From Glomus cerebriforme (Eukaryota > Glomeromycota > Glomeromycetes > Glomerales > Glomeraceae): DNA of 64,000 bases. The translations under genes and the position numbers were made by a program. The notes beneath the pieces were generated by a model. That model did no database searches and was not told the origin of the DNA. It worked only from the letters and a program-made list of their open reading frames with translations. Location of the stretch: assembly GCA_003550305.1 (NCBI GenBank), contig QKYT01000138.1, positions 896 to 64,895 on the forward strand, given 5' to 3'. Shown here piece by piece: positions 35,484 to 47,725 of this stretch (positions are counted from its first letter, which is position 1; every line of letters starts with the position of its first letter).

Positions 35484-37144
35484 TGTTAATTACTGTATGA
35501 TAGCCTTTGCTTTCAGCAATATTAATTATCTCTTAGTCTTGACTATTATGATAATCAAAAATTCAAAACACGATTTGACGAGAATCTCCAATTCAAATCT
35601 GTGCAGACTGTGCTGCGGATTTTAACACGTCAATCACGAGTGTTAGGGTTTAATGGCTACAGTCTAGTATAAATATGTATAAAATATATTACCTGTGAAT
35701 CGGCTCAATCCATCCACACTGTTATTATCTGATGAAACTATTTGGCATCCAGCAAGATAATATTCAGCGAGAAATAAAATAAAATTATATAACTTTAGCT
35801 CAAATTATTTCATGGTTAAAACATTAAAGAAACTCATGAAGTCCATATTTCTCGCAATAACACTCGACGAGACTTTTTTTTCGTGAAGGTGAAGGTTAAA
35901 TATTATGAAGCAAAATATTTTGTAATTTCAATAATTTAATAATTAATTTTTTTATTCAACGACAGCGTTCGGCAGATGGCCTGTGATTCAAATGACAAGA
36001 TTTGTGAATCACATGACAAGATATCAGCAAATCAAAATCAAATGACCGAAATGACTGACCAAATGACAAAAGTGATTGGGCAAATCCTTCCCTTATTTGG
36101 ATCGATATACCCATTAACTATATTTTTAAACTGTAAAGTTAGTAAATCTTTATTATCCGTTTTAGAGCTTTAATAAAACATTCTTGTTTATCTCTAATTG
36201 TGAGTTTATTATGTGATGTTTCGTTTCATTATTATGTAACCGTGTATATATTCGGGTTATTAAAATATTAGTGAAAAAATTGTTTTTTGAAACCATATTA
36301 AACGAATAGTAGAAGATTGGCATATTCGCTTCTTTTTTTTTTGTGTTCATTTTTTCATTATCGCTAGAGTAATTTATATTTCTATCGTATTCCTATTTTA
36401 TCTGGCTTTTTTCTAAGTATTTTACTAGAAACTATAAAGCAATTGTTATTAGCACATTGTTTAAACGATTTCTCCTCAAAAACTTTTAAAATTCATCCTA
36501 TATCAGTAATTTTTTTTTCTTGTTTGATGATTAGCCATTATCGAATTTCAAAATTACAAAAAGTTTGGATTACTTCTCGAATTGTTTCCTTTCTTAATAT
36601 AGATCATATATCCGAGTAAAAAGTTGTGTAATCCTATTAATTAATCAATTATTCTCAAGCAAAAGTTTTGTGAATTCAGAAAGAAAATCTCTACAAACAG
36701 ACGGAATAAGAATTAGATTTGGAAGGCAAGCGAAATAATTAGATTCTTGGATTTGATTTTTATCAAGCAATTTTGTCCAAAAGTAAGTCAGCAAGATCAT
36801 TAATGAGAAAGCCTCTCTTTCGGTTAAATTCCTTTGCTCTACATGATGGCTTCGTCTATTTATAGTTTAATATATCAAAGAAAAAAAAAGATCCGTATCC
36901 ATATCCATATACGTTCACGCTATTCATAAAGTTGTTTTAAAAGAATTTAACTTAGCAGTTGATATTTACACATGATTGTGCCTAAATATTGCCTTGCTAG
37001 CATTAGATTCGCCAACAGTGAACGATATATGTAATATGAATCTTTAAAATTTAATACCATTTTAAATAATTTCTTTTTTAATTCAATTTTTTTTTTTTTT
37101 ATAATTTACAATTAAATATTGGAAAATAATTTTAAATCATCTGC
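35484..37144. other. Intergenic, upstream of a truncated kinase
   Basis: A 65-codon plus frame at 35976-36173 (MACDSNDKICESHDKIS...) is preceded by a possible acceptor (GGCAG) and could be an exon of something, but no family is recognised. The zinc-finger/N-lobe exon expected upstream of the kinase at 37145 was looked for here and not found. Confidence 0.4.
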
Positions 37145-38550
37145 AAATATGGAAAAATAATACCATGTTACGGGATAACAAAAGATCCTGATGGAAATTA
37201 CATGCTTGTAATGAATAAATATAATAAAAATTTAAGAGAATATTTGCAACAAAATCATAATAAACTTACATGGGAAAATAAAATTAAAATTATCAATGAT
37301 ATTACTATTTCACTTCGTAATATTCATGAAGAAAATGCAATTCACAGAGATTTGCATTCTGGAAATATATTATATAATCAATCTAAACAAAGGTTCTGTA
37401 TCAGTGATCTTGGATTTTGTGGGCCAGCTGATAAACCATTAAATAGTATATACGGGAATCTTCCTTATATTGCACCTGAAGTTATCAGAAAAGGATATAC
37501 ATTTGCAACTGATATTTATAGTATTGGCATGCTTATGTGGGAAATTTCATCTGGACAACCACCTTTTATTAATTATGAAAATGATCATGATCTTGATAGT
37601 TTTGATCAAATGAATTATGATTATAATCTTGCAATGAAAATAATAAATGGACCAAAAATAGTATCAGGAACTCCTTTAGAATATAGAAAATTAATGAAAC
37701 AATGTTGGAATGCTGATCCGACAAAAAGGCCTAATATCATCAATCTTGTCGATAAGATATAAGAATAAAAGTATGATCAAAAAATTAATTAAAAAGATCA
37801 AAAAAATTACAACATCTGAACAAACAAATGACATAAGCAGCATTAAAAGTAACTATACAAGTACTAGTAGGTTATTTACAAGTAAAGTTTATCAATTTAC
37901 AAATCTTCCTGAACCAAGGAACGCGACAGAAGGTATTTATAATTTTTACAAATAAACATTTTAGAACGATATCTTTTGTTTTTTTTTCGATTTCTCATTA
38001 TATTTTCATTAATACTGTTTTTTTAAATATTTCATTTTTGTTTAAACAGAAGAACAAGAAGGTATACGCACGTGTTATTTTTTTTTAGCTTTAATAAATT
38101 TTTACAAAGTATTTAACTAACTTATTTTAAAGTATTTCATAGTAACCCATATAGCTTTAACATTCCGTTTAATAGTAAGTTTTTACTAAAATAATTTTAA
38201 CAATTTATTTTTTTATTAATCTTTTATTTTTATTTTTAGTCGATGATTTAAACGGCCAAAATGATGATAATACGTCAAAAGTCATGTAAAGGTAAATTTT
38301 TACCATCAATTTTAAATTTAATTTTCGAAATCATGTGTTAACTCTTTTATAATTATCAGATGATACTAAGATTTTATCCAAAGTATTTGAAAATATAGTA
38401 ACAATTATACCAAGTATATAAATTAAAATATAATAACTTTTTATATATAGATATTCAAAATAAATGCGAAAAGAAACGTTACATCAAATGGGGAATAATA
38501 TTGATGATATTGATGGTATTGAGAACATAAATTTTATACAATAATTAATA

Positions 38551-38663
38551 GTTATTCGGCACGAAGTGCCGAATAACTGTTATATTGGGTAAATCAAATT
38601 TGATTCCCAATATTATAAGCTACCTTATAGGTAGCGTCAGTTATTCGGTTCGAAGTGCCGAAT
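38551..38663. repeat. Cluster of four short palindromes
   Basis: First: GTTATTCGGCAC-GAA-GTGCCGAATAAC, a perfect 12-bp stem (38551-38577). Second: ATATTGGG...CCCAATAT enclosing AATCAAATTTGATT (38582-38613). Third: GCTACC-TTATA-GGTAGC (38619-38635). Fourth: ATTCGG-TTCGAAGTG-CCGAAT (38643-38663), sharing the CGAAGTGCCGAAT core with the first. The cluster interrupts the tail exons of the kinase pseudogene, so it is probably part of an inserted element reaching to about 39190. Confidence 0.9.
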
Positions 38664-38784
38664 GAGTGATTTATCCGGTGTCACGTGATTTCGCGTAATA
38701 AACTTTTTACTTTCATAGTTAACGCGTTTTTAAGCTTTTTTCTATAAACTTTTTTTTTAAAAATAAACCAATTTATTTCTTTCA

Positions 38785-38955
38785 ATGGAGGATACAAATT
38801 TTAATAATGTAAGATAAATATTTAAACATATTAAAACTACAAATTATTGCAAAATTAATAATAACTAATAAATTCTTTAGTCTTTTAAACCAACAGCTGA
38901 ACTATGGTTATTTCAGGCAATTCATCAACTGGAGTGCGAAATTATCTTAAAATAA
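38785..38955 (+). CDS. Possible two-exon mini-protein (32 aa)
   Basis: ATG at 38785 opens MEDTNFNN, followed by a donor GTAAGA at 38809. An acceptor TTCTTTAG before 38881 leads into SFKPTAELWLFQAIHQ and then LECEIILK, with a stop at 38953. Both splice sites are good and the frame is kept, but the product is very short and no family is recognised. It sits inside the presumed inserted segment, downstream of the palindromes, and could be a fragment of a larger decayed gene. Confidence 0.25.
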
Positions 38956-39352
38956 CAAAGGAGAAAAAAGAAAGACAATTATTATAAATAAAAATTATTA
39001 TACAAATTGTTCTGTCTATAATTAATTAGTTTATTTTAAACATTTTTATTGTATTTTTAATAAACAAATAATGCCTGATACACGATTTTAATGCCTGATA
39101 CACGTTTTATTATAGTCATTATTAATTATAAAAAAACTGGAAAAAATCACGGGATACCGGATAATAAGATTTATAACTAAAAAAAAATTTTTTTATTAAT
39201 AAGGATGAAGTATATAACAATCCAAATCTTCATTCAGAGGAATAAGATGAATTGGAAATTCCTGATGGTAATTATAATTTATATATTTTTAAAATTACCA
39301 TTATAGCTAATTTTTTTTATATAATTACTTGTTTAAATACAGATGAATTTTA

Positions 39353-39829
39353 ATTTATTTAATATTACATTTTATTGTTTTTTTTATTTTATTTTAGAAT
39401 TATTTAAACACTAAGAATAGAATAATATACTTAGTTTGTAATTTGAATAATTCATTTAATAACTTTAATGTTTCGAATGAATTCATTAATAATAAATATT
39501 TACGACTTTATTATAATTTTAAGTAAAAATTGCTAAAAATATCGATCTTCGACCATCCAATAATGAATAGTTGTAAAATATCAGTCTGTTTTTAGGTTAT
39601 AATTACATTTAATTTTCGATGTTATCTATTTAAAGTTAAAATACTTCGGATCCGAGGCAATAAATTGAGTTTTTCTAAATATCTTTATTGCATTTCTGTC
39701 TTTATTTATTCTTTGACATGAAATTATGAACTTCTTCGCAAAAGGATTTTAAAAAGTTTTACTTTATATTAAATTGCAACTTTCTATATTATAATCCTCT
39801 TATTTTTTAATGTCACGATTTACGTTATT
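39353..39829. other. Intergenic, convergent 3' flanks
   Basis: No gene is seen between the kinase pseudogene tail and the stop of the Kelch gene. Confidence 0.4.
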
Positions 39830-41878
39830 TCACTTATTCGAACTTTCATTATTTTGTGTACCCATTTCCTTTCCTTGATTTTGCGTAACTTCTTGCCTAA
39901 CTGCCTGAATTATTTCATTTTTAAAATCTCGCAAAACATTATTGATATCCTGAAGTGATAGTGGTTTCTCATTACTAGTGCTTGGAATTGCTTCCTGTCC
40001 ATGATTATAGACAATGTTATCTATTAGTGTTTCTATAATTTGTTCTTGGTTAGTTTCTCGTCCATGATTATATACTTTATCATCTGTTAGAGTCTCTCTT
40101 ATAATTACTTCTTGATTAGTTTCTCGTCCATGATTATATGTCTTGTCATCTGTTAAAACTTCTCTCGTAATAAGTTCTTGGTTAGTCATCTTTTCAATTC
40201 TATTTCCGGGAATCATCAAAATTTCATGGTTATTTCCTCCTTCATTTCCAGGAGTTGGAATTACCCTTTTGTTCTTATACCATTTATAAAACAGTAAACT
40301 TCCAATTATTAATAGACTACAACCAAATATAGGTACTAGAATTATTATCATTCTGTTTGATGAAGTATTTGGTGTTAGTGATGATGTTGATGTTGGAGAT
40401 GGTGGAGATGGTGGAGATGAAACCAGTAGAGGAGAAGGATCAAACTCAGTTGTCCATATATATTCATCATTATTACTGATATCAAGTAATATTATAGCAC
40501 TTTCTTTTTCTGGATCATATGTTCCTATTTTCATACCATAAATACGATTTATATAAAATAAAATACATATTAATTAAATGTAAATGATAAAGCATATTAT
40601 GTTCAGTTCATAATTACCAAAAGATATAACCATATATTTTCCAATTACGTCTGCTGGATGCCAACCTCGAATTCTCGGAATTGTTCCAGAAACTTTAGGG
40701 ATATACCATGAATAATTAATTAAATTTAATACACGAACTGTTAATGGGTCATCATTTCCCCCATAGTCATAAATTATTATTCGTTGGCCATCTAATCCTT
40801 TAAATTAAGAAAAAATAAACAAAAATATATTTATATTAAATATTAATGATAAATAATATTTTTTTAATTACCAAGAACTGCTACGGGACTTCTATCAGAA
40901 GGTATTTCTCCCACAGTGGTCTATAATTTAAAAAACACCCAGTTATTAACTATATATATACGTATTATTATATATATTTTTAAATGAAATATGTTAGTTT
41001 TATACAATACTTTTATATTCCAATTATCTTTGATCGTATCATACAAATAAACCTATATAAGCAATATTATTAATACATTAAATAATCTTTCGTCATCGTG
41101 ACAGATATCAAATAATAACAATACATTACTTCTTTGAGCGATAACCAATTACCATCGTAACCACCTACATAATAAAAAATATTTAAATATAAGAAAGATA
41201 TTTTAATTAAAAATAAAAATAAGTATAATTTTTCTTACCAATGTATATAATGGTTTTATCTGGTAAGAATACAGTACCAGCACAACATCTTGGAGAAAAT
41301 GGTGGAGTACTTCTTTTACTCCATTTTAGATTTATTGTATCAAAAACTGTCATGTCATTTACGAAACCAGTTTTAGGCGAATACCAAACATAATCATACA
41401 TATTTCCCTTATCATCCATAACGCCACCCGCTATTCTATTAACACCAGCATCCACAATTAAATTTGTGTTCGTATTCCATAAATTAGTTTGTGTATCGAA
41501 CGTGGAAATATGAGCCATCAAAGGAATTTCATTACTAGTTAAAAATAATGTCTTATTATTAGATCCACCCATGGCGAATAATGAATTATCTTCGATAAAT
41601 AAATCAATTGTAGGTGGTATAACTATATTTTGCCATAATAAATATGATGTGTTAAATGACTTAGAACAGTCAAGATAAAAAAGTTCTCTTAACCGTTGAC
41701 CCGTTTTAGATAAACCACCAAATACATAATACTTATTATCGATAAATGCAGTAGCATGTCTTTGCCGCCATATTGGATTAAATGGTGGTACCATCTGACA
41801 ATTTACTTTACTTAATAATTGAAGCGACAGAAACAAAAATAACGCAGCATATTTTAAAGAATTCATTAGCTTCGCCAT
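39830..41878 (-). CDS. Kelch-repeat single-pass membrane protein
   Basis: Predicted 546-aa type I membrane protein. Exons: 41878-41239, 41164-41130, 41052-41011, 40920-40872, 40797-40618 and 40524-39830. The N-terminus has a signal peptide (YAALFLFLSLQLLSKVNC). Kelch-type blades follow: HATAFIDNKYYVFGG, DNSLFAMGG, RCCAGTVFLPDKTIIYIGG, and GQRIIIYDYGG from exon 5. A Ser/Pro/Thr linker precedes a transmembrane segment (MIIILVPIFGCSLLIIGSLL). The cytoplasmic tail contains three 22-residue repeats centred on TDDKxYNHGRETNQE, then a helical C-terminus. Extracellular Kelch propeller plus membrane anchor is a common architecture in AM-fungal genomes; the ligand is unknown. The splice model is supported by continuous Kelch homology across exons. 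Confidence 0.85.
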
Positions 41879-41885
41879 TTTGAAA

Positions 41886-41924
<39 letters not shown>
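41886..41924. repeat. (ATT)n microsatellite
   Basis: About 13 ATT units (AAT on the coding strand) lie within 10 nt upstream of the Kelch gene start codon, so they fall in its 5' UTR or core promoter. Confidence 0.95.
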
Positions 41925-42817
41925 TTAAAAAAAAAAGATATTCAAAAAAAAATAATAATTCGATTCACAAAAAAGCAATTCACTAAAAAAAGCAATTTAA
42001 ATAAAAGACAGATTTGTTTGAAATTACGTATGACAACGGTTGCGCCAGACATCGGCAAATGATTGATTTGAATTTTCATTTATACGTTATAATGTTATTA
42101 CGATTTTGGAAAGTTGATAAATGTGCACGTGATTAGAAATTTATAAGCAGAAAGTTTTACGCCAAAATTGAAAAATAAATTCAAAAAATCAAAAAAAAAA
42201 AAAGAAAGAAAGAATTGAAAATTTTTATTAATCAACAGTTGTATAAAACATCAGTCTGTTTCTGGTTTATACAGTAACTACAATTAAAAAGTGAAAAATG
42301 AATAAAAAATGATTATTGATGTAATTGAATATAAAATTCTTGATTTCATCCAATCCAGACATTCTTAGATGCCTCCTGTGAATATTCGCACACCGGAGAC
42401 CAGAAGAAAAAGAAACTACTATAAAAATTCATGCATTAATAATTTGTAAATTGGGTGCGTACATCTAACCGCCTTTTTAGGTAGCTAGCATTTAATTTCT
42501 TTATATGTAATTATTAGTCTGGCGTGGGTAGATACATAATAAATAAAATAAATAAAAATAAATTGGTGAATATTATTATTTTTCTAAAAAAAAAAAAAAT
42601 TGTTAAAAATTAATTTTTGATCAAAACATCCTTGTTAATTTCTTAAAAGTAAAAAATATAAGAAATAAGATGAAACTTTAAAAATAATTCTCGTTATCCA
42701 AATCAATTTCTAATTTGTTAATGTTTTTCTTGGTATTATCTTTCTATTAGGGCTGCTAACTAATTATTATCCTGTTTATCTGATTCTTAATTAACACTAT
42801 CTAAATCGCACCATATA
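41925..42817. other. Intergenic, upstream of the Kelch gene
   Basis: AT-rich with poly-A tracts. No gene recognised; a 60-codon plus frame at 41880-42062 reads the microsatellite. Confidence 0.4.
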
Positions 42818-43057
42818 GTTGACAGCCACCAAAAATGGTAGCCGGATTTAATCTGCCGGTTAGTTAGGTTAGTATTATGGCTAGGATTAGGGTAAGGGGT
42901 TGGGTTAGGAATTTGTCACACGGCATCACACGAAATCACACCCATCTGTTCTTCAACTTTATAATTATTCTGGGACTAAAATTTTTTTTGGGGGGGGGAA
43001 TGCTAATTGTCACCCTATGAGATCCGGCAAATTAAATCCGTTTTGGTGGGTGATTCA
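42818..43057. mobile_element. Inverted-repeat element with telomere-like interior
   Basis: Left end GACAGCCACCAAAAATGG and GCCGGATTTAATCTGCCGG pair with right end CCGGCAAATTAAATCCG and TTTTGGTGGGTGATTC. The element is about 240 bp. The interior contains GGATTAGGGTAAGGGGTTGG followed by GTTAGG, resembling degenerate TTAGGG repeats, and a run of nine to ten G at about 42991. Confidence 0.65.
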
Positions 43058-43259
43058 GATTTGCGTTGTGATGCAAGGCGCAGCAATTCAGACTTATTAT
43101 TTCCTACTTTTTAAATTTTACGGTTCTTTTATCTGAACTTCATTACTAACTAATGCCTGAAATGCTAAATTAACCTTTAAACATTATGGCAAAGTAATAA
43201 AATAATAATACATCTTAGATTATCATGCAATGCTGCAATATTAATTGATTATTACAAGC

Positions 43260-44182
43260 TTATACATTTTGTTGAGCAGATATCTTTAAGTGTAATTCTG
43301 AACATAACAAACCCGCATCCACCCAATAAATCGCTATATTTGGCAAAATAGTAAATAATCCCAGTAATACACTAAATAAAATCCCCAAAGCTACTGGAAA
43401 TAAAATAAAAATATTCGAGTAAAGTATTCTTTTAGAACAAACCTATCCCAACTATTTTTAATATAATAGCTAGAAGTGGGATTCCATAAACAACCACATT
43501 TAAAATAAGGATAAATTTTTTGATGGATTCATCATCATTATGTTTCTCACTTAAAACATCGATTGGGATATTAACAAGTGAAACGAGTGCAACTTTAACA
43601 ATATCAAGATTAAGTTCCTAATAAAAAGGAAGGAGATAACGAAAATTACGACGAAAAAAACTAGTTCGATTTAGTAAGACGTCACTTAAATAGGTATAGT
43701 TTAAGTATACATACATTTTTTTCACGCTGCTCACGAATCGTTTCCAAATACAATACTTTCAACCTTTCATCAGTCAACCCGTCATATCTGGTCTTCTGCC
43801 ATGAAGGCAAAGTTTTATATGTTATTTTATCTTTCTCATTGGTAGAAAAGGCAGTTGAAGAGGCTGATTCTTGAGTATGAACTCGGTCAGCTTCAATAGT
43901 TTTATTCAATAACGATAAGTCAGACCAATTATTACGACTCAAAGGCTTACCTTGATTTTCGCCTTTGAGTTTATTTATAATCTTTGTGAATACTTTAGCA
44001 GGCCCAAGAGGCATAATCTTCAGATCATCTTGTGTTAAGTCGAGGAAGGTTTCACCAGTAACTTCTTGTTTTTCGAGGGTTTTTACGTGTCTTTTGTCGA
44101 TATTTAAATTTAGTTTTTCTAAATACTCGGTAAGGGTTTTCGTATCCCACTTTTTTATTTCATCGATAGCAGGAAAAGACAT
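43260..44182 (-). CDS. SAM-domain protein with C-terminal membrane hairpin
   Basis: Predicted 258-aa protein, exons 44182-43715, 43617-43443 and 43393-43260. Residues about 8-75 form a SAM domain: IKKWDTKTLTEYLEKL, then KQEVTGETFLDLTQDDLKI and GPAKVFTKIINKL. A polar Ser/Thr-rich middle follows (NNWSDLSLLNKT, GLTDERLKVLYLE). Exons 2-3 encode two hydrophobic segments, FILILNVVVYGIPLLAIIL and VALGILFSVLLGLFTILP, then a short polar end (ISAQQNV). SAM domains mediate homo- or hetero-oligomerisation. Membrane-anchored SAM oligomerisation is inferred from the segments. Confidence 0.75.
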
Positions 44183-44301
44183 GGTTATTTATTTATTCTT
44201 GAAAAAATAGTATCGTAGTAGAGAGAAAAAATAGATGAAAGGCTCTCACGTGTCATTGTGAAACATCTTGATTATACTGTACGCGAGTCATAATATCAGA
44301 T

Positions 44302-44844
44302 ATTCAGATAGGACCCCGAAATATATATGTAGGGTAGGGTGCACTATTGCGTCGCCATCATAGAGAAATTTTATGAGGGTAGGTTAGGATTTGCGTACAA
44401 AATGAGGAATTTTTAATCAAAGTTAGGTTATNAGAATGCGTATTTTTAACAGATTTTCTTTTAAGTAGAAGGGTTAATTTGCGTATTTTTAGTATAATTT
44501 GCAGTTCATATATATTATATATGTAGTTCCAAATATGAACATTTCGATAAGTTTTCCATTACTTAGAAATTATATATTTGTTATAGATGATGAAACAATA
44601 TAATAAAATTACAATCAAATTTTTTTTTATTTTTTTATTAATATTTTTTTTANNNAAAAATTAACAATAAGTAAATNATATGATTAAAGGTCAGGAGACC
44701 AGTTTGCTTATTTTTTCCAATTATTCAGTGTAAAGTGTTAATTTTGCNTACTGATCTTATAAAATACCCTTGCGTACAGCTATTAGTTAAAATCTTAAAA
44801 AGTCACCTTACCCCTACATATATATTTCGGGGTCCTATTCAGAT
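44302..44844. mobile_element. MITE with 8-bp target duplication (hAT-like)
   Basis: An element of 527 bp (44310-44836) has ends AGGACCCCGAAATATATATG and its reverse complement CATATATATTTCGGGGTCCT. It is flanked on both sides by the identical octamer ATTCAGAT (44302-44309 and 44837-44844). An 8-bp duplication is the hallmark of hAT-superfamily insertion (established knowledge). No transposase is encoded. The interior contains several isolated undetermined bases. Confidence 0.9.
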
Positions 44845-46069
44845 TAATCATCTGTTAATCAACTGTTAATCAGAGGCATACATCTGCAATAGTTTTCGTA
44901 TCACTCATAAAAAAACTTTGTTTATTCTTTCGTTCATTTTCAGCAACTTCTTTCGCAGTTTTGGACGTAGAGATATATGCAAAATATTGTAAACACGTTT
45001 TAAAATAGTTTAGAATATATAGATTTATAATTTATTTTTTAAATTTTTTAAATTTTTTTATTATTATTATACAAAATAAAAATCTAATTTAGTATCAACT
45101 TTGAGTTATTGAAAATTTACATAATACTAAGTTTATACAAAACCTGATCCCATACTATAATAATCTTTAGGGAACCGATATATATATGAACTGGCTCGTA
45201 TCTTCGATCCAGCTTTTTTCTGATTTTATCAGAATTGTTCGGGACTGAGTTAGTATACTGTATATCAACCACTGATCAGAGCGAACCAAAACAATCAGCG
45301 CGCCCATTCCTAGTCATAAGTTATAACGATAACTGATTTTAATCATTTGTTGTTTATTATGTTTATTTCATCTGATATTATATTATTTTAATTTAATTAT
45401 AATATTAACCTTTTCAATTCAAATCCTAATATGGATTATTATGGTAATACAAAATGTAAATTCAGCCAATTTTCTTTTTCTTACCAGAATTAATTACAAT
45501 TTCGAAGTTATCTTTTTCAGTTCAAATCCAAATATGGGTTATGGTAAGGGAAGGGCCAGAAATTACGTAATTTCTTAAGGGGGGAGGGGGGGATGATGTT
45601 ACATAATTTCCATTTTAGTAATTAATCAAATACTTAATTCCAGCCAAAATTATATTATAATTTTACATTTCCTAAAATAAATGATGACAGAGGCCCTAAT
45701 ACAAAATGTAAATCCAATAAAATTTAAAATTTCGATGGAAAACGTAATAAATTAAAGTAATAAATTAAAAAAGTTTTATAGTTTGATTGTACCAACTATT
45801 TAATTAATTTTTCCCAAATTTCAATTTCAATTAGATTTAAATCACCTCTTTTAAAATGACTTCCAATAAGAAGGTAATTTAAAATACTATGCGAGATTGC
45901 AGAAAAAATAAAAATCATTGTTGTGCAGTAAGTATGAAACCGGATACAGAAATAATCAATGAAGAATTGAACACATTTGGAATACAAATTATATTGGAGA
46001 AGAAAGTTTATAGTAAATAATATAAAAGAAAGAATATATAAAAAGCAGAATGAATGAGTTCAAGATGGA
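44845..46069. other. Intergenic, no gene seen
   Basis: Contains a G-rich run (GGGGGGAGGGGGGGA) at about 45580-45594 next to a TTACGTAA palindrome at 45565. A 63-codon minus frame at 45796-45987 has no domain. Confidence 0.4.
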
Positions 46070-46335
46070 ATAAATTATTAAGCAAATGATACATGTACAA
46101 GAAATTGATTGGAAGAAAATGTTGAGCTTAATGTCAAATAGGCATAAAATGAATTGATAACATCACAAGAAGATAAGAATGAAAGATCAAAATTAGTCAG
46201 AAGAACTACTGGCATACGATAATATGCAGGAAATTACAAGAGGTATATAAAAGTAATAAATGCCCAAGATGCAAAAGGACAACAGAAGACCGGAATCACA
46301 TATGGATATGTCAATCAATACAATATGTTTTTTAT
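46070..46335 (+). pseudogene. Possible non-LTR retrotransposon zinc-binding relic
   Basis: One frame reads NKCPRCKRTTEDRNHIWIC. The CPxC...HIWxC pattern is typical of the zinc-binding region downstream of the reverse transcriptase in fungal LINE-like elements. The preceding bases (KLQEVYKS and earlier) contain several stops and frame changes, so only a decayed fragment remains. Confidence 0.4.
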
Positions 46336-47725
46336 TTGAACAAATTTAAAAAAGAAAATATATCAATAAGCGAAAAAGTATATATTATGAATATATTATT
46401 AATTGATTCGATAGTATTCAGTATAGTAATTAATTATTAAAATAGGGAAAAGATTAGGAAAATAATATGTAAGGAAACAAATACTAGAATAGAAAAAAAA
46501 AACAAAAAAATATATATAATACAAAAGCAAAAGACAGAAAATATAGCTAATAGATAGATAGGAATAATGTATGATAGAACAAACTTTAAATTTATACTAT
46601 ATACAAATAATTATCGTCCAACTACTGTAATAGATGTGTAAGAATACAAAATAAATAAATAAACGTATGTATAAAGTTTTACAAATAAGAGTCTGTTTTT
46701 TTACACTATGATAAGTATTTCCGACCAAATACCGGGGCATGAATTATTCCTATAAAAACTGTTCAATTTGTTGAATTGTTGACTTTACGCATTAAAAATA
46801 TAGAGATGCAATATGTATATTTGAAGGAATTGAACAAAATTATGATTACGAAACCAAAAAGGAATTTGATAAGGCAGAAGAAAACAGAATATCAAATCTT
46901 TCATCTATTGGAATTAATCAATCAACTATTCATCCATAAGCAACTATATCAAACAAAAATTCAATCTGTTACGATAAGCTTAAATTTCAATTTTATTCTT
47001 TTATATTAAAGAAGTATTATGCATTGATATAATGTAGCCATGTTGTATACTGTAGCTAATTGTCACTAGGTTAACAATTTGAATTTTTCTCAATGGTTTT
47101 TTTATAATCAAAAACTCACAACCCACTCTTCCAATAATAGAACTCATTAAAAAACTGTATTGTGGCTTTATGTTTTTTTAACACAAGCTTCTTAAAGAAT
47201 ATAAACTTGGTTTATAACTTCACTTCTTTTGCTTCTTTTGTTTTCTTTTATCTTTGAGTATTTTTGCAGAACAGCATGATGCTATGCGTGGGTGGGGCAT
47301 AGCATGCTTATCCTGTATGTACCAGCTTTCCCTTACCCTGCCTTATGACGTCTTATCCCGAAACCCCCTATTCTCATACAAACTGCAGTCCCATGGTAGA
47401 GCTGGTTAGTTGTGGTATGTTATGGTACTATGCGAAAGGAGGAGCATAATGCACTTCAAGTAAGTCCAATATTATAATTTATATTTGGATATACTGTAAC
47501 ACGTTTAAAACATAATGATTTAAATTACACGCCATCCCTAGATACATTTGGAAAGGACAGAGATATTACAGAGATCGCTGTTCCCTCATAAATTTATATT
47601 TACAATTTCAAAAAGAATTTCTTTTATTGATATCAAAAAAAAATACAAATATTATTTATAGATTCTAAGAAAATAGATATAAAAAACAAAATAAAAATAT
47701 ATAAAAAAGATATAATAAATTTATT
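46336..47725. other. Intergenic, 3' flank of monooxygenase copy A
   Basis: A hairpin ATGCTATGC...GCATAGCAT lies at 47279-47305 within a locally GC-richer patch (47275-47460). A 77-codon plus frame at 46776-47009 has no domain. Confidence 0.4.

Larger units (their letters stand above)
37145..39352 (+). pseudogene. 5'-truncated, frame-broken kinase
   Basis: Homology to the other kinases begins at about 37145 (KYGKIIPCYGITKDPDGNY), partway into their second exon. There is no acceptor site and no N-lobe exon upstream. The C-lobe is intact: YLQQNHNKLTW, HRDLHSGN, SDLGFCGPADK, APEVIRKG, then MKQCWNADPTKRPNI. The frame breaks near 37755, after LVDKI, and resumes one frame over as TTSEQTND...NLPEPRNATE. 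Family-type tail exons follow: the 12-nt AAGAACAAGAAG at 38050-38061, 38133-38174, 38240-38291 (ending in a stop), then remnants at 38360, 38449 and 39203-39268 (YNNPNLHSEE, a stop, DELEIPD). The final DEF-stop exon ends at 39352. A palindrome-rich segment separates the last pieces. Without an ATP-binding lobe it cannot be a normal kinase; a catalytically dead C-lobe protein remains possible. Confidence 0.75.

Noticed and set aside
46776..47009. 77-codon plus frame
   Set aside because: AT-rich composition, no domain, no splice context or homology to other genes in the window.
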